From Streptomyces rugosispiralis (GTDB taxonomy: Bacteria; Actinomycetota; Actinomycetes; Streptomycetales; Streptomycetaceae), in assembly GCF_024505145.1 (NCBI RefSeq), contig NZ_JANIAA010000002.1:482205-546204 (forward strand): a stretch of 64,000 bases of DNA. The letters run 5' to 3'. Both the position numbers and the translations under genes were made by a program. The notes under the pieces are model-generated. The model was not told the DNA's origin. It made no database searches and saw only the letters and a program-made list of their open reading frames with translations. This document shows positions 17,093 to 25,190 of this stretch, piece after piece (position 1 is the first letter of the stretch; each line of letters begins with the position of its first letter).

Positions 17093-19255
17093 GTGGCATA
17101 CGTTATTGGAATTGATATAGGCGGCACCTTCACCGACGCATTCGTCGCTGACCAGCACGGTCGGCTGGCCGCCGCCAAAACGCCGTCCACCCCGCCGGAC
17201 TTCGCCGACGGGTTTCTCAACGCCATCGACGAGCTGGCCCGTGAGCTCGACATTCCGGCCGGCCGGCTGCTCGGCGAGACCGACTACATCGTGCACGGCA
17301 CCACCTCGACGCTGAACTCGCTGGTCACCGGTGATGTGGCACGGGTCGGTTTCCTGACCACCCGGGGCCATGCCGACTCGATCAGCATCATGAACCTGGA
17401 GGGCCGCTACGCCGGGCTGGGCAGCGATGCGATCCAGCACATGGCCCGCACCGCCAAACCGTCCGCGCTGGTGCCCCGCCACCTGATCAAGGAGATCAAC
17501 GAACGGATCGACTACAAGGGCGCGGTCGTGGTCCCGCTCGACGAGGACGGGGTACGGCAGGCCGTCCGGGACCTGCTCGCCGACGGGGCCGAGGCCATCG
17601 CGGTGTCGCTACTGTGGTCGTTCCGCAACGCCGCTCATGAGCGACGGATCCGCGAGCTCATCCACGCCGAGGCGCCGGGGCTCTACGTCGCGCTGTCCAG
17701 CGAGGTCAGCCCCCGCATCCGGGAGTATTCGCGCAGCGTGACCACGATCATGAACACCCAGGTGGGCCCCCGGCTGGACGCCTATCTGCGGCCGCTGCAG
17801 GCCACCTTGCGCGAGCGCGGACTGACCGGGTCGCTGCTGGTCATGCAGGGCTCCGGCGGGTGTGTAAGCGCCGACAACGCGCCGGCGCACGCGGTCACCA
17901 CCATCGGATCGGTGCTCAGCGGCGGCGTGATCGGTTGCACGCGTATGGCCGAGGCACTGCACAGCGGCAACGTCATCTCCACCGACATGGGCGGCACCAC
18001 CTTCCTCGTCGGCCTGGTCGTCGACGGGGCGCCGGCGCGCACCAGCAACACGGTGCTCAATCAGTACACGATCAGCACGCCGATGGTCGATGTGCACACC
18101 ATCGGCGCCGGCGGCGGCGCCATCGCCTGGGTGGACCCGGGCGGTAACCTGCGGGTCGGCCCGCGCAGTGCCGGTGCCCGCCCTGGTCCGGCCTGCTATG
18201 GCGAGGGTGGCGTCGAACCCACCGTCACCGACGCCGATCTGGTGCTCGGCATCATCAACCCGGACAACTTCCTGGGCGGCCGCAAGAAGCTGGACGTGAC
18301 GCTGGCCCGCAAGACCATCGCCGAGCGCCTGGCCAAACCGCTGGGACTGTCCGTGGACGAGGCCGCAGCCGCCGTGTACGAGATCCAGAACGCGCAGACC
18401 GCCGACCTGGTGCGCAAGGTCGTGGTCAACTCCGGGCAGGATCCCCGGGACTTCTCGCTGTACGCGTTCGGCGGAGCCGGTCCGATGCACTGCGCCAGCT
18501 ACGCCCGTGACCTGGGGGCGCGCCAGGTCATTGTGCCGATCGGCGCCACGGCCGCGGTGTTCTCCGCCTATGGGCTGGCCACTTCCGACATCGTACTCAC
18601 CGCCGAACGGTCCCAACCGGCCGAGATGCCGGTCGACCCGGCGCGGCTGACCGAGGCGTTCGAGTCCCTGGAAACCGAGCTGGCAACCCGGCTCGCCGAG
18701 CAGGGACTCACCTTCCAGACCGTGCACTACGAGCGGGAGGCGGACCTGCGTTACACCATGCAGCTGGCGGAGGTGTCCACCCTGGTGCCGAACGGCAGCC
18801 TCGACGCCGCAGCGGTCGCGGGTGTGGGAGCGGAGTTCCAGCGGCGCTACGACGAGCTCTACGGCGAAGGCACCGGGTTTCCCGACGCCGGGCTGCAACT
18901 GATCACCTGCCGGGTCCGCGCCACCGGCACGCTGGCGGTCCGTCCCGAACTGCCCGATCACCTCCCCGGCGACGGCACGCCGATTCCCTCCGGCACCCGG
19001 AATGTGCTGCTGGACATCACCGTCGGGGTCCAGCCGACCGCGATCTACGACTACCAGGCGCTCGGCGCCGGGCACCAGATCAGTGGCCCGGCGATCGTGG
19101 AGGCACCGACCACGACGGTGGCACTGCCCCCGGGAACCCACGGCGTGGTGGACCGGCTCGGGAACCTGGTCCTGACCTTCGCCCCGGCCGGGTCGTCCGG
19201 CCTTGCCCGCGCCGGCTCGGCGACATCGGGCGCGTCCGAGAAGGAGAGTGTCTGA
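17093..19255 (+). CDS. hydantoinase/oxoprolinase family ATP-dependent subunit A (acetone carboxylase beta-like)
   Basis: A 720-residue HyuA-type subunit. The N-terminal ASKHA nucleotide fold reads IGIDIGGTFTDAFVADQHGR (1-30), with the second phosphate loop in ISTDMGGTTFLVGLV (about 300), IGAGGGAIAWVDPGG and GARPGPACYGEGG. The family uses ATP to activate a carbonyl: 5-oxoproline or hydantoin ring opening, or carboxylation of acetone and acetophenone. The GTG start comes eight bases after GGAGG; the first codons are unusually AT-rich. Its stop overlaps the HyuB start (TGATG). The small CxxC gene downstream makes a carboxylase more likely than a simple oxoprolinase. Confidence 0.9.
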   Translation: MAYVIGIDIGGTFTDAFVADQHGRLAAAKTPSTPPDFADGFLNAIDELARELDIPAGRLLGETDYIVHGTTSTLNSLVTGDVARVGFLTTRGHADSISIMNLEGRYAGLGSDAIQHMARTAKPSALVPRHLIKEINERIDYKGAVVVPLDEDGVRQAVRDLLADGAEAIAVSLLWSFRNAAHERRIRELIHAEAPGLYVALSSEVSPRIREYSRSVTTIMNTQVGPRLDAYLRPLQATLRERGLTGSLLVMQGSGGCVSADNAPAHAVTTIGSVLSGGVIGCTRMAEALHSGNVISTDMGGTTFLVGLVVDGAPARTSNTVLNQYTISTPMVDVHTIGAGGGAIAWVDPGGNLRVGPRSAGARPGPACYGEGGVEPTVTDADLVLGIINPDNFLGGRKKLDVTLARKTIAERLAKPLGLSVDEAAAAVYEIQNAQTADLVRKVVVNSGQDPRDFSLYAFGGAGPMHCASYARDLGARQVIVPIGATAAVFSAYGLATSDIVLTAERSQPAEMPVDPARLTEAFESLETELATRLAEQGLTFQTVHYEREADLRYTMQLAEVSTLVPNGSLDAAAVAGVGAEFQRRYDELYGEGTGFPDAGLQLITCRVRATGTLAVRPELPDHLPGDGTPIPSGTRNVLLDITVGVQPTAIYDYQALGAGHQISGPAIVEAPTTTVALPPGTHGVVDRLGNLVLTFAPAGSSGLARAGSATSGASEKESV

Positions 19256-21225
19256 TGCCCGTCATCCCCATCGCCGGCTCCGAACGATTCGGCCAGTCCG
19301 AGGCGCCGCTTGACCCGGACGAGTCCTTCGGCGACCTTGCGCTGCACCGGGTGGACGCCCAGGCCATCGCGGGCGTCGACGCACTGACCTATGAAGTGAT
19401 CCGGCATCGCCTGGTGGCGGTCACCGACGACATGGGCGAAGCGATCAAGCGGATGTCGGGATCGGTGGTGGTGACCGACTGTAACGACTTCGGTGCCGCG
19501 ATCATGGACGAGCTCGGCGAGACCGTCCAGGTCGGTCTCTACAACATGCAGCTCGGCTCGTCGCTGGACATGGCGGGCCGCTGGACACTCCGAAACCGTT
19601 CGGTCAGCCCCGGCATCCATCCCGGCGACCAGTTCCTGCTCAACGATCCGTGGATCGGCGGCGGCCTGCATCAAAACGACGTCACCGTGCTGGCCCCGCT
19701 GTTCTACCAGGGCCAGTTGTTCTGCTGGACCGGCGCGGTGGCCCACCAGGTCGACCTGGGCGGGGTTTCACCGGGCAGTTGGTCGGTGGACGGACGGGAT
19801 GTGTTCTGGGAATCGGTGCCCATTCCGCCGGTGACGATCGTCGAGCGGGGCCGGTTGCGCGCCGATACCGAGGACATGTACCTGCGCCGGTCGCGGGTAC
19901 CCAAGCTGGTCGGGCTCGACCTGCGGGCCAAGATCGGGGCGAACAACGTCGCCCACGAACGGCTCACCACGCTGATCGACAAGTACGGCCCGGACACCGT
20001 CAAGGCCGTGATGAAACGGATGATGGACGACGCCGAGACCAGGCTGCGCGCCAAGCTGCGCATGCTGCCCGAGGGCGAGTGGTCCGCGGTCGCCCACCAG
20101 GACGGCGGCCGCGCCGACGACCGCCAGGTGCACAAGATCGTGGTGCGGATGACCAAGCGCTCCGACCGGCTGCACTTCGACTTCACCGGAACCGACCCGC
20201 AGGTCGAGGGCATCATCAACTGCACATTGGCCGGGCTGCGCGGCGGCATCCTGCCGATCCTGCTGACCATGCTCTGTCCGGACATCCCCTGGGCGCCGGG
20301 CGGGATCTACCGCTGCGTCGACATCACCAGCGAGCCCGGCACGATCAACAACTGCACCTTTCCGGCCGGGATCGGCAAGGCCTCGGTGAACTCCGCGTGG
20401 GCTACCCAGAACGCGGTGTCCGAGACAGTCGCGGAGATGCTCGCCACCCATCCGGAGCTGAGCCGCTCGGCGACGAGCGTGTGCAGCGGCACCTGGGACC
20501 TGACCCTGCTGGCCGGCGTGGACCAGCGCGGTGGTGGTTTCGCCACCATGCTCTGTGACGCGATGGCAGGCGGGCTCGGCGCCAAGGTGGACGGCGACGG
20601 GGTCGACACCGGCGGGGTGAACTGCATTCCGATGGGCCGCACCGCCGATGTGGAGATCAATGAGTTCAGCTTCCCGATGCTGTACCTGTGGCGGCGCGAG
20701 GAGGTGGACTCCGGCGGTCCGGGCCGCTACCGGGGCGGGGTCGGCGGCTCCAGTTGCTTCATTCCGTACGACTCACCGGCGCAGGGAGTACACCTTGTGG
20801 TGTCGGCGAACGGCAAGGCGCTGCCCCAGGCGTCCGGGTTGGCCGGCGGGTATCCGGCGGCGACCCAGTGGGACGTGCTGATCCGTGACTCCTCGGTGCG
20901 CCGTCGGCTCGCCGAGGGCGTCATCCCCAGCCGGATCGAGGACCTGGGCGGACACACCGACACCGTGCCGCCGCACCTGGAGACCGACCTCGGCGCCGAC
21001 GACGTCTACTTCACCCACTGGCAGGGCGGTGGCGGGCTCGGCGACCCGCTGCTGCGCGAACCCGAGGCGGTCGCCCGCGATGTGGCGCTCGGCAAGGTGT
21101 CTCCCCAGGCCGCCGAGCGGGTCTACGGGGTGCGGCTGGCCGACCAGGCCGGCTCGGACGCCGATGCCGAGGAGACCGAGCGGCTCCGCCACCACCTGCG
21201 CCAGGAACGCGCCCGACTGACCTGA
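19255..21225 (+). CDS. hydantoinase B/oxoprolinase family subunit (acetone carboxylase alpha-like)
   Basis: A 656-residue HyuB-type partner of the preceding subunit. Hallmarks are YEVIRHRLVAVTDDMGEAIK, SVVVTDCNDFGAAI, PGDQFLLNDPWIGGGLHQND, the FDFTGTDPQVEGIINCTLAG segment and GPGRYRGGVGG near the C-terminus. In characterised relatives HyuA and HyuB form the catalytic heteromer. About 100 residues longer than typical N-methylhydantoinase B, closer to the acetone/acetophenone carboxylase size. Translationally coupled to HyuA. Confidence 0.9.
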   Translation: MPVIPIAGSERFGQSEAPLDPDESFGDLALHRVDAQAIAGVDALTYEVIRHRLVAVTDDMGEAIKRMSGSVVVTDCNDFGAAIMDELGETVQVGLYNMQLGSSLDMAGRWTLRNRSVSPGIHPGDQFLLNDPWIGGGLHQNDVTVLAPLFYQGQLFCWTGAVAHQVDLGGVSPGSWSVDGRDVFWESVPIPPVTIVERGRLRADTEDMYLRRSRVPKLVGLDLRAKIGANNVAHERLTTLIDKYGPDTVKAVMKRMMDDAETRLRAKLRMLPEGEWSAVAHQDGGRADDRQVHKIVVRMTKRSDRLHFDFTGTDPQVEGIINCTLAGLRGGILPILLTMLCPDIPWAPGGIYRCVDITSEPGTINNCTFPAGIGKASVNSAWATQNAVSETVAEMLATHPELSRSATSVCSGTWDLTLLAGVDQRGGGFATMLCDAMAGGLGAKVDGDGVDTGGVNCIPMGRTADVEINEFSFPMLYLWRREEVDSGGPGRYRGGVGGSSCFIPYDSPAQGVHLVVSANGKALPQASGLAGGYPAATQWDVLIRDSSVRRRLAEGVIPSRIEDLGGHTDTVPPHLETDLGADDVYFTHWQGGGGLGDPLLREPEAVARDVALGKVSPQAAERVYGVRLADQAGSDADAEETERLRHHLRQERARLT

Positions 21226-21237
21226 AGGAGACCGCCC

Positions 21238-21519
21238 ATGGATCTCGACCTCAACCTTACGGTCGGCCCGGGAGGGTGCGTCGACTGCCGGCACTGTGGC
21301 GCACAGGTCGGCACCTCGACCGCCGCCCCGCTCGACAAGGCGGTGCGCACCCAACGGCCCCCGAGCGAGGCCGGGCCCGGGATGCACGCCGACCCCGCCC
21401 GGTTCACCGACCGCCCGATCGTGCTGCGCCAGGTGTTCTGTCCGAACTGCCTGGTGCTGCTGCACACCGAGATCGTGCCCGCTGACGAACCCTGCTACCG
21501 GCAATGGAGCCTGCGATGA
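21238..21519 (+). CDS. small two-CxxC protein, acetone-carboxylase gamma-like subunit
   Basis: A 93-residue protein with two metal-binding pairs, CVDCRHC near residue 14-20 and CPNC near 74-77, which would form one zinc or iron site. It lies 13 bases after the HyuB stop and overlaps the SDR start (ATGA). Acetone carboxylase has a third, metal-containing gamma subunit, and acetophenone carboxylase has a 15-kDa one; this protein occupies the same place but is shorter. Assignment as the third subunit rests on position and the Cys pattern. Confidence 0.7.
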   Translation: MDLDLNLTVGPGGCVDCRHCGAQVGTSTAAPLDKAVRTQRPPSEAGPGMHADPARFTDRPIVLRQVFCPNCLVLLHTEIVPADEPCYRQWSLR

Positions 21520-22289
21520 CCACGCGGACCGGCACTCATTCACTGGAGGGGAAGGTCGTCGTGGTGACCGGCGCCGCCCAGGGCATCGGCGCCGGATATG
21601 CCCGCCGACTGGTGGCGGAGGGCTGCCGGGTGGTGCTCGCGGACCGCAACGCCGACGCGGTCCACGCCACCGCCGCGAGCCTGACCGGACCGGGCAAGGC
21701 CACGGCGGCCGTGCTGGACGTCGCCGACCCCGGCAGCGGCGCAGAGCTGGCCGCCTTCGTGGGCGAGGAGCACGGCCGGCTCGACGGGCTGATCAACAAC
21801 GCGGCGGTGTTCTCCACGATCACCAGGAAGCCGTTCTGGGAGATCACTTCTGAGGAGTGGGACCAGGTGATCACGGTCAACCTCAAGGGGCCGTGGCTGG
21901 TGACCTCCGCGCTGCTGCCATTGCTGCGCAGGTCGGAGTCGGCGAGCGTGATCAACGTCGGCTCGGACGCGGTGCTCATGGGCCGTTCCGGCTACCTGCA
22001 CTACGTGGCGAGCAAAGGCGGTGTGCAGGGCATGACGTACTCCATGGCGCATGAGCTGGGCCAGTTCGGGATCCGGGTGAACACCCTTTCACCCGGCCCC
22101 GTTTACACCGAGATCGCCCGCACCACGGTGAGCCCGGAGCAGAAGCGGGCGATGACCGACGCGCAGGCACTGCAACGCGCCGCCGAGCCCGACGACATGG
22201 TCGGGCTCGCCGCCTTCCTGCTCTCCGACGACAGCGCCTACATCACCGGCCAGACCATCAGCGTCAACGGCGGACTGATCCACCGGTGA
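21516..22289 (+). CDS. short-chain dehydrogenase/reductase
   Basis: A 257-residue classical SDR: VVVVTGAAQGIGAGYARRL (cofactor site), NNAAV, catalytic Ser in VINVGSDAV, YxxxK in YVASKGG, and a C-terminal SAYITGQTISVNGG. The start at 21516 is preferred over the in-frame ATG at 21504 because it gives the ATGA overlap with the upstream gene. In a ketone-carboxylase context it would interconvert an alcohol and the ketone substrate. Last gene of the operon, followed by a strong terminator. Confidence 0.9.
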   Translation: MTTRTGTHSLEGKVVVVTGAAQGIGAGYARRLVAEGCRVVLADRNADAVHATAASLTGPGKATAAVLDVADPGSGAELAAFVGEEHGRLDGLINNAAVFSTITRKPFWEITSEEWDQVITVNLKGPWLVTSALLPLLRRSESASVINVGSDAVLMGRSGYLHYVASKGGVQGMTYSMAHELGQFGIRVNTLSPGPVYTEIARTTVSPEQKRAMTDAQALQRAAEPDDMVGLAAFLLSDDSAYITGQTISVNGGLIHR

Positions 22290-22296
22290 CCACCCC

Positions 22297-22339
22297 CGCG
22301 CCCCGGCCGTCGGTACGCGATGCCGACGGCCGGGGCGCG
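22297..22339. terminator. bidirectional hairpin terminator between convergent operons
   Basis: A perfect 17-bp stem (22297-22313 with 22323-22339) closing a 9-base loop, extremely GC-rich and without a T-tract, as is usual in Streptomyces. It sits eight bases after the SDR stop and about 100 bases before the end of the convergent reductase gene, so it can serve both. Confidence 0.8.
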
Positions 22340-22435
22340 TGGCTCACGCAGGTGTGCCGCCGTGCTCGATGACGCCACCGTCGTCTTCCCGGTCAACCAC
22401 GGCGCGGCAGGCGGTGCCCGGCCCGGATCCCCGGG

Positions 22436-23413
22436 TCACAGGTCGAGGACCAGACGCGGGCAGGCGGCCCGTGACACACAGATGAACATCGTGTCGTTCT
22501 CCGCCCGCTCCTCCGGCGACAGCAGACTGTCGCGATGGTCGACCGTGCCTTCCAGTACGGGCGTCTCGCAGGTCCCGCAGGTCCCTTCCTGACAGGATGA
22601 CGGCACCGCCACCCCGGCTTCCCTGACCACATCGAGGATCGACTTGTCCAAAGGCACCTCGAGCGTCATGCCGCTGGTCGCCAGTGCCACCTTGAAAGGG
22701 CCCGAGAACACCGGTTCGCCGGCGTCCTTGGGCGCGAACCGTTCCACATGCAATGTGCCGGAGGGCCACCGCGCGCAACACCGCTCCACCGCCTCCAGCA
22801 GTGGTTCCGGTCCGCAACAGTAGACGAGTGTGCCGGGGCGCGGGGAGGCGAGAATGGACTCCAGGTCGATCAACCCCACCTCATCCTGGGCATAAAGGGT
22901 GACGCGTGCCGGCTGACCGCTCCCGGTCCGGAGCGCGCCGAGATCGTCGAGGAAGGCCATGGACGTGCGGCTGCGACCGCCGTAATGGAACTCCCACTCC
23001 GCTCCGCCCCGGTGGGCGGCCCGCGCCATGGGCAGCAGCGGAGTCACCCCGATGCCGCCGGCGATGAACACATAGCGCGCGGCGGGGAGGAGCTGGAAGT
23101 TGTTGCGCGGGCCGCGAATCTCGAGCTGGTCGCCCGCCCGCACCCGGTCGTGGAGGAAGGCGGAGCCGCCGCGCCCGTCAGGCTCGCGCAGGACCGCGAT
23201 CCGCCACACCGACCCCTCGGCCGGATCGCCGCACAGCGAGTACTGCCGCACCATGTCCCCGGGCATGAGGACATCGATGTGCGCGCCGGGGGACCAGGCC
23301 GGCAGGGGAGCGCCGAAGCGATCCGCCAGCTCCAGGACCACGATCCCCTCCGGGCCCACCTTCCGGCTGACGACGCGAAGCCGCAGATCGACCTCGTCGT
23401 GGGTTGTGTGCAC
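22436..23413 (-). CDS. phthalate-dioxygenase-reductase-like FMN/[2Fe-2S] oxidoreductase
   Basis: A 325-residue electron-transfer flavoprotein. Order: FMN domain (ends MVRQYSLCGDP), NAD-binding domain (YVFIAGGIGVTPLLPMAR, VYCCGPEPLLEAVE), then a C-terminal plant-type [2Fe-2S] domain with Cys274, Cys279, Cys282 and Cys312 (SSCQEGTCGTCETP, MFICVSRA). This is the PDR/VanB arrangement. It is the last gene of the minus-strand operon; the GTG start follows GAGGAG. It should pass electrons from NADH to the P450, directly or through the Rieske protein encoded upstream. Confidence 0.92.
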   Translation of the reverse strand: MHTTHDEVDLRLRVVSRKVGPEGIVVLELADRFGAPLPAWSPGAHIDVLMPGDMVRQYSLCGDPAEGSVWRIAVLREPDGRGGSAFLHDRVRAGDQLEIRGPRNNFQLLPAARYVFIAGGIGVTPLLPMARAAHRGGAEWEFHYGGRSRTSMAFLDDLGALRTGSGQPARVTLYAQDEVGLIDLESILASPRPGTLVYCCGPEPLLEAVERCCARWPSGTLHVERFAPKDAGEPVFSGPFKVALATSGMTLEVPLDKSILDVVREAGVAVPSSCQEGTCGTCETPVLEGTVDHRDSLLSPEERAENDTMFICVSRAACPRLVLDL

Positions 23414-23461
23414 AAGAACTCCTCGTCGTGGGAAAGCGGCGGGTTCCGCCGCTCAGGTCGA

Positions 23462-23496
23462 CGGCCGCACGGGTGGGCCGGGCACCCGTGCGGCCG
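23462..23496. promoter_or_regulatory. hairpin between the Rieske and reductase genes
   Basis: A perfect 14-bp stem (23462-23475 with 23483-23496, 7-base loop) inside the operon, 50 bases before the reductase start. It may attenuate transcription or stabilise the upstream mRNA, giving less reductase than P450 and ferredoxin. Confidence 0.5.
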
Positions 23497-23539
23497 CTCA
23501 TAGGAACCTCGACCCGCTTCTCCTCCGGGCACGGCGGGG

Positions 23540-23869
23540 TCACGGTGGTGTCTGCGCCTCGGGCACGTCGATCAGCAGATCCTCGCCGTCCGCCGAGACT
23601 CGGTACGTCCGGACCGGCTCCATGGCGGGCAGGGCGACCGCTTCCCCGGTGGTGACGTCGAATCGGCCGAAGTGCCACGGGCACTCGATCTCACAGCCGA
23701 GCAGCTGCCCCTCGCTGAGCGACTCCGCTTCGTGGCTGCACTCGTCATCGAGGGCGAACAGGCTCCCGTCGTCCGTGCGGACCACACAGAGCGCTCGTCC
23801 GGCCACGACCAGGCCGCGCAGGCCGCCCGTCGGCAGGTCCGCGCCCAATGGCACCCGGTGCAGGCTCAT
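23540..23869 (-). CDS. Rieske-type [2Fe-2S] ferredoxin
   Basis: A 109-residue soluble Rieske protein with the ligands Cys44-x-His46 (ECSHEAE) and Cys63-Pro-Trp-His66 (ECPWHFGRFD). The length and absence of a signal or membrane anchor match dioxygenase-type ferredoxins. Its ATG is one base after the P450 stop, so they are co-translated. P450 partners are usually 3Fe-4S, 4Fe-4S or adrenodoxin-type ferredoxins; a Rieske ferredoxin next to a P450 is unusual. No ring-hydroxylating dioxygenase alpha subunit is in the window, so the P450 is the only visible acceptor. Confidence 0.92.
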   Translation of the reverse strand: MSLHRVPLGADLPTGGLRGLVVAGRALCVVRTDDGSLFALDDECSHEAESLSEGQLLGCEIECPWHFGRFDVTTGEAVALPAMEPVRTYRVSADGEDLLIDVPEAQTPP

Positions 23870-23870
23870 C

Positions 23871-25136
23871 TCAGGCTCCCTGTCCGCTCGGGGCGAACTC
23901 GATCGGGTAGGAATCCCACAGCCCGTTCATCCGGCCCAGCCGGTCGTTCCGGACCGCGGGGCGGTCACGATCACGGCGGACCCCGGCCGAGAACAGCGCC
24001 TTGAGGGTCTGGACATGACTGCCGTTCACGCCGTCGCCGCCGACGACCACCGGCATGCCGTAACACATGTGGCGTCCGGCGCCGAACGCGACTCCATAGG
24101 GCGTTACCCCGGTGGGAAGCGTCCGGCCCGGGACGAAGACATCGGCGTCGGGGCCGAACACGTCCCGATCGCGGTTGGCCGCCCCGATGTCCAGGGCGAC
24201 ATGCTCACCCGCGGACAGCTTCCTGCCCGAGGTGAGCGTCACCGGTTCGGTCGCCGTCCGGTAGAACAGCGGGACGATGGGGTGGAGCCGCAGCGCCTCG
24301 GAGACCGCCTTGGCGAGGAAGTTCCCGTCAAGAAGACGGCCGGCACCGTCCGGGTGCCGCTCGCGCCAGGTGAGGCACTCGTCGAGGGCATGGACCAGCG
24401 TGAAGGAGCTGGAGAAGGTCCCGGCGTTGATGAAGTCGGTGACCGCTTCACGCAGCTGCAGCCCCTCGTCACCCGTCCATGCCGGATCCAGCTCGCGCGC
24501 CATGAGGGTGAGCAGGTCGTTGGGCAGGGCGGCTTCCGCCTCCGGCGTGGTGGCCGCCTTGACCAGCTCGACGCGCCGCGCGATCGCCGGCTCGAAGTAC
24601 CGGAGGCGGAACTCGTCCCGCGCCTCGATCCCCCGGGCCATAACCGGTCCACGGTCACCCGCCATGTACCACGAACGCATCGCTTCCTGGATCGGATCGG
24701 CCGCCTGCCGCAGCTGTTCGGCGTCCTCGAGCGTGTCCACGCCGTCCAGCCCGATCAGGGCGGCGGCCAGCTGGAAGAAGGCCACGCGGGCGAACAGGAC
24801 CATGTCCGAGCGTGGCACGCCATCGTCGCCCGGGGCCTGGAGGGCCAGCTGGAGGTTGCGTTCGACTGTCGGCATGAGCACCTCCGAGCGGAAGCGCCGG
24901 TCGCCCTGGCCGCGCAGCAGCCGGCCCATCACCCGTCGCCGCGCGCGATGCTCAGGCCCGTCGATCTGCCGCACCGTCCCGCCACGGAAGTCCTCGGTGC
25001 CGTCGTGGAGGAAGGGCGCCATCACCGGTGACCGGAAGATCTCCTCGACATCGCGGAAACCCGTGATCGCGTTGATGGTCGCGGGGTCTGTCACCGCGTT
25101 GTGGTAGGGGCACGCGCTGGAATCAGTGGTGGTCAT
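23871..25136 (-). CDS. cytochrome P450
   Basis: A 421-residue soluble bacterial P450. The haem-binding Cys is Cys358 in FGAGRHMCYG; the ExxR pair is in SEALRLHP; the I-helix reads INAGTFSSSFT, so the usual acidic-Thr pair (AGxDT) is replaced by Phe/Ser. This suggests unusual oxygen activation or a non-hydroxylation reaction. The start follows AGGAGAG. Upstream is a dihydroxyphthalate-decarboxylase-like gene, downstream are its presumed redox partners. The likely role is oxidation of an aromatic substrate that feeds the divergent meta-cleavage operon. Confidence 0.93.
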   Translation of the reverse strand: MTTTDSSACPYHNAVTDPATINAITGFRDVEEIFRSPVMAPFLHDGTEDFRGGTVRQIDGPEHRARRRVMGRLLRGQGDRRFRSEVLMPTVERNLQLALQAPGDDGVPRSDMVLFARVAFFQLAAALIGLDGVDTLEDAEQLRQAADPIQEAMRSWYMAGDRGPVMARGIEARDEFRLRYFEPAIARRVELVKAATTPEAEAALPNDLLTLMARELDPAWTGDEGLQLREAVTDFINAGTFSSSFTLVHALDECLTWRERHPDGAGRLLDGNFLAKAVSEALRLHPIVPLFYRTATEPVTLTSGRKLSAGEHVALDIGAANRDRDVFGPDADVFVPGRTLPTGVTPYGVAFGAGRHMCYGMPVVVGGDGVNGSHVQTLKALFSAGVRRDRDRPAVRNDRLGRMNGLWDSYPIEFAPSGQGA

Positions 25137-25190
25137 CGTTTCTCTCCTGTCGTGCTGTCGGTGGTGGACGTGGTGAGCGCGACCGCTTCC

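Noticed and set aside
17609..19141. 510-codon minus-strand ORF opposite the HyuA gene
   Set aside because: Shadow frame with repetitive His/Arg/Gly composition; the plus-strand gene is certain.
17093..21225. 5-oxoprolinase or hydantoinase
   Set aside because: Not excluded, but the extra small CxxC gene and the subunit sizes fit the ketone-carboxylase branch better, so the narrower name was not used.
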